From contig JACRDR010000162.1 of NCBI GenBank assembly GCA_016212845.1, positions 1 to 14,667 on the forward strand: a stretch of DNA of 14,667 nucleotides, read 5' to 3'. Origin of the DNA: Elusimicrobiota bacterium. GTDB taxonomy: Bacteria; Elusimicrobiota; Elusimicrobia; UBA1565; JACRDR01. Position 1 is the first letter of the stretch, and every line of letters starts with the position of its first letter. A model generated the notes under the pieces. The model searched no databases. It worked only from the letters and a program-made list of their open reading frames with translations, and had not been told where the DNA came from. The position numbers and the translations under genes are program-made. This document shows positions 14,048 to 14,667 of this stretch, piece after piece.

Positions 14048-14667
14048 TCCTTCTTCGACTCGTAGGGCTCGAGCAGGACCGCGAACCCCGCCTGCGACTG
14101 CGCGAAGCTCAGCTGCCCGTCGCTTTTGATCGTGCGCCGGTATTTTTCCAGAGGCTTCTCACCCTGCGCCTTCGCGGCGGCCAGGCAGCGGCGCAGCGCG
14201 ACCCCGGAGCGCCCGGCGTCGCGCAGGCGCGAGTAGGCGCGCGCGAGCCCCAGCAGGCTCTCGGGGTTTCCGGCCTCAAGCCGGTCGGCGGTCTCGAAGG
14301 CGGCCGCGGCCTGCTCGAGCTTCGCGGCCTTGAGCATCGACTCGCCCTTCTTGCGCGCCTCGGCGGCGAGCACGCGGGGGGCCTTGGGGTTCTTCGTGTC
14401 GGGCGCCGGCGTCGGGGCGGGCGCGGGTTCCCCTCCCGGCGCGCCTTCGGGCGCGGCGGGGGGGGCGGCCGGAGCGGGGCGGGGGATGCCGCGCGAGGTG
14501 AGCAGCGCCCACGCGAGTTCCGATCCTTCCTCGTCGGCGGACTTCTTCACCGCGGCGGCGGCCTCGCGGACGCCCGGCCAGTAGTGCTCGACGGTCATGC
14601 GCGCGACGACGCGAATCGCGGGGTTCGCGTACCGCAGCGCGGCGATCGCGCTCGCATTGGCATCGAC
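14044..14667 (-). CDS. HEAT/TPR repeat protein, C-terminal part (runs off the right edge)
   Basis: The minus-strand frame is open from its TAG at 14046-14044 to the window edge, so only the last 207 residues are seen. An internal ATG at 14598 is not likely the real start because coding-like sequence (VDANASAIAALRYANPAIRV) continues above it. The first ~60 visible residues look like HEAT-type helices (AALRYANPAIRVVAR, WPGVREAAAAV). A Pro/Ala-rich linker follows (about 61-97), then a TPR-like helix pair (ARKKGESMLKAAKLEQAAAAFETADRL, PESLLGLARAYSRLRDAG; about 104-152). Such proteins are usually assembly or binding scaffolds. The part upstream, which would decide whether there is a signal peptide or a catalytic domain, is outside the window. 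Confidence 0.7.
   Translation of the reverse strand, partial: VDANASAIAALRYANPAIRVVARMTVEHYWPGVREAAAAVKKSADEEGSELAWALLTSRGIPRPAPAAPPAAPEGAPGGEPAPAPTPAPDTKNPKAPRVLAAEARKKGESMLKAAKLEQAAAAFETADRLEAGNPESLLGLARAYSRLRDAGRSGVALRRCLAAAKAQGEKPLEKYRRTIKSDGQLSFAQSQAGFAVLLEPYESKKD

Noticed and set aside
14455..14490. G-rich run as a G-quadruplex or regulatory element
   Set aside because: Runs of G8, G4 and G5 occur, but one loop is long, and the sequence is explained by Pro/Ala codons of the linker on the opposite strand.

Overview
The window is GC-rich bacterial chromosome, densely packed with genes on both strands. A CvpA-family inner-membrane protein, a twin-arginine signal and a predicted periplasmic phosphatase-fold protein suggest a Gram-negative-type envelope. 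There are no RNA genes, insertion sequences, CRISPR arrays or phage genes. The phylum cannot be fixed from the sequence. An agmatinase-family protein with a ~40-residue insertion, a biosynthetic arginine decarboxylase and a bacterial deoxyhypusine-synthase-like enzyme together would fit Elusimicrobiota, Bacteroidota/Chlorobi-like or deltaproteobacterial lineages; this is an inference from gene content.

Layout. (1) 96-5577, polyamine block: a CvpA-like protein with a nonapeptide-repeat tail (+), then an agmatinase-family ureohydrolase (+). These converge on a three-gene minus-strand operon: DHS-like enzyme, arginine decarboxylase (speA) and an unknown 209-residue membrane protein. Both operon junctions are one-base TAGTG stop/start overlaps. 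(2) 5683-7706: a probable secreted HAD-fold protein with a degenerate first motif, overlapping (ATGA) a YegS/DAGK-type lipid kinase. (3) 7774-10315: an unknown 100-residue basic protein with a TTG start, an SDR dehydrogenase and an aldehyde dehydrogenase, in operon order. (4) 10316-11303, minus: a 48-residue small ORF and a TatD-family nuclease. (5) 11340-12848: a Tat-targeted FAD oxidoreductase of the amine-oxidase fold, divergent from tatD across a perfect 9-bp-arm inverted repeat that holds both -10 boxes. (6) 12905-14047: an AAA_14/DUF4143 ATPase with a consensus sigma70 promoter, convergent with a partial HEAT/TPR protein that runs off the right edge.

The likely theme of the left half is arginine -> agmatine (SpeA) -> putrescine (agmatinase) -> homospermidine or a related polyamine (DHS-like). 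The aldehyde dehydrogenase/SDR pair and the FAD oxidase could in principle act on amine-derived aldehydes and amines, but only proximity and family membership support that.

The most unusual pattern is regulatory. Seven genes have a -10-like hexamer (TACAAT, TAGAAT, TACACT, CATAAT, TAGACT twice, TATCCT) ending only 6-9 bases before the start codon and no good Shine-Dalgarno, as expected for leaderless or near-leaderless mRNAs. A few other genes carry clear Shine-Dalgarno sequences. All three convergent gene pairs have their stops 3 bases apart, abutting or overlapping. No stretch over 300 bases lacks a gene; the longest gap is the 105-base divergent region 5578-5682.
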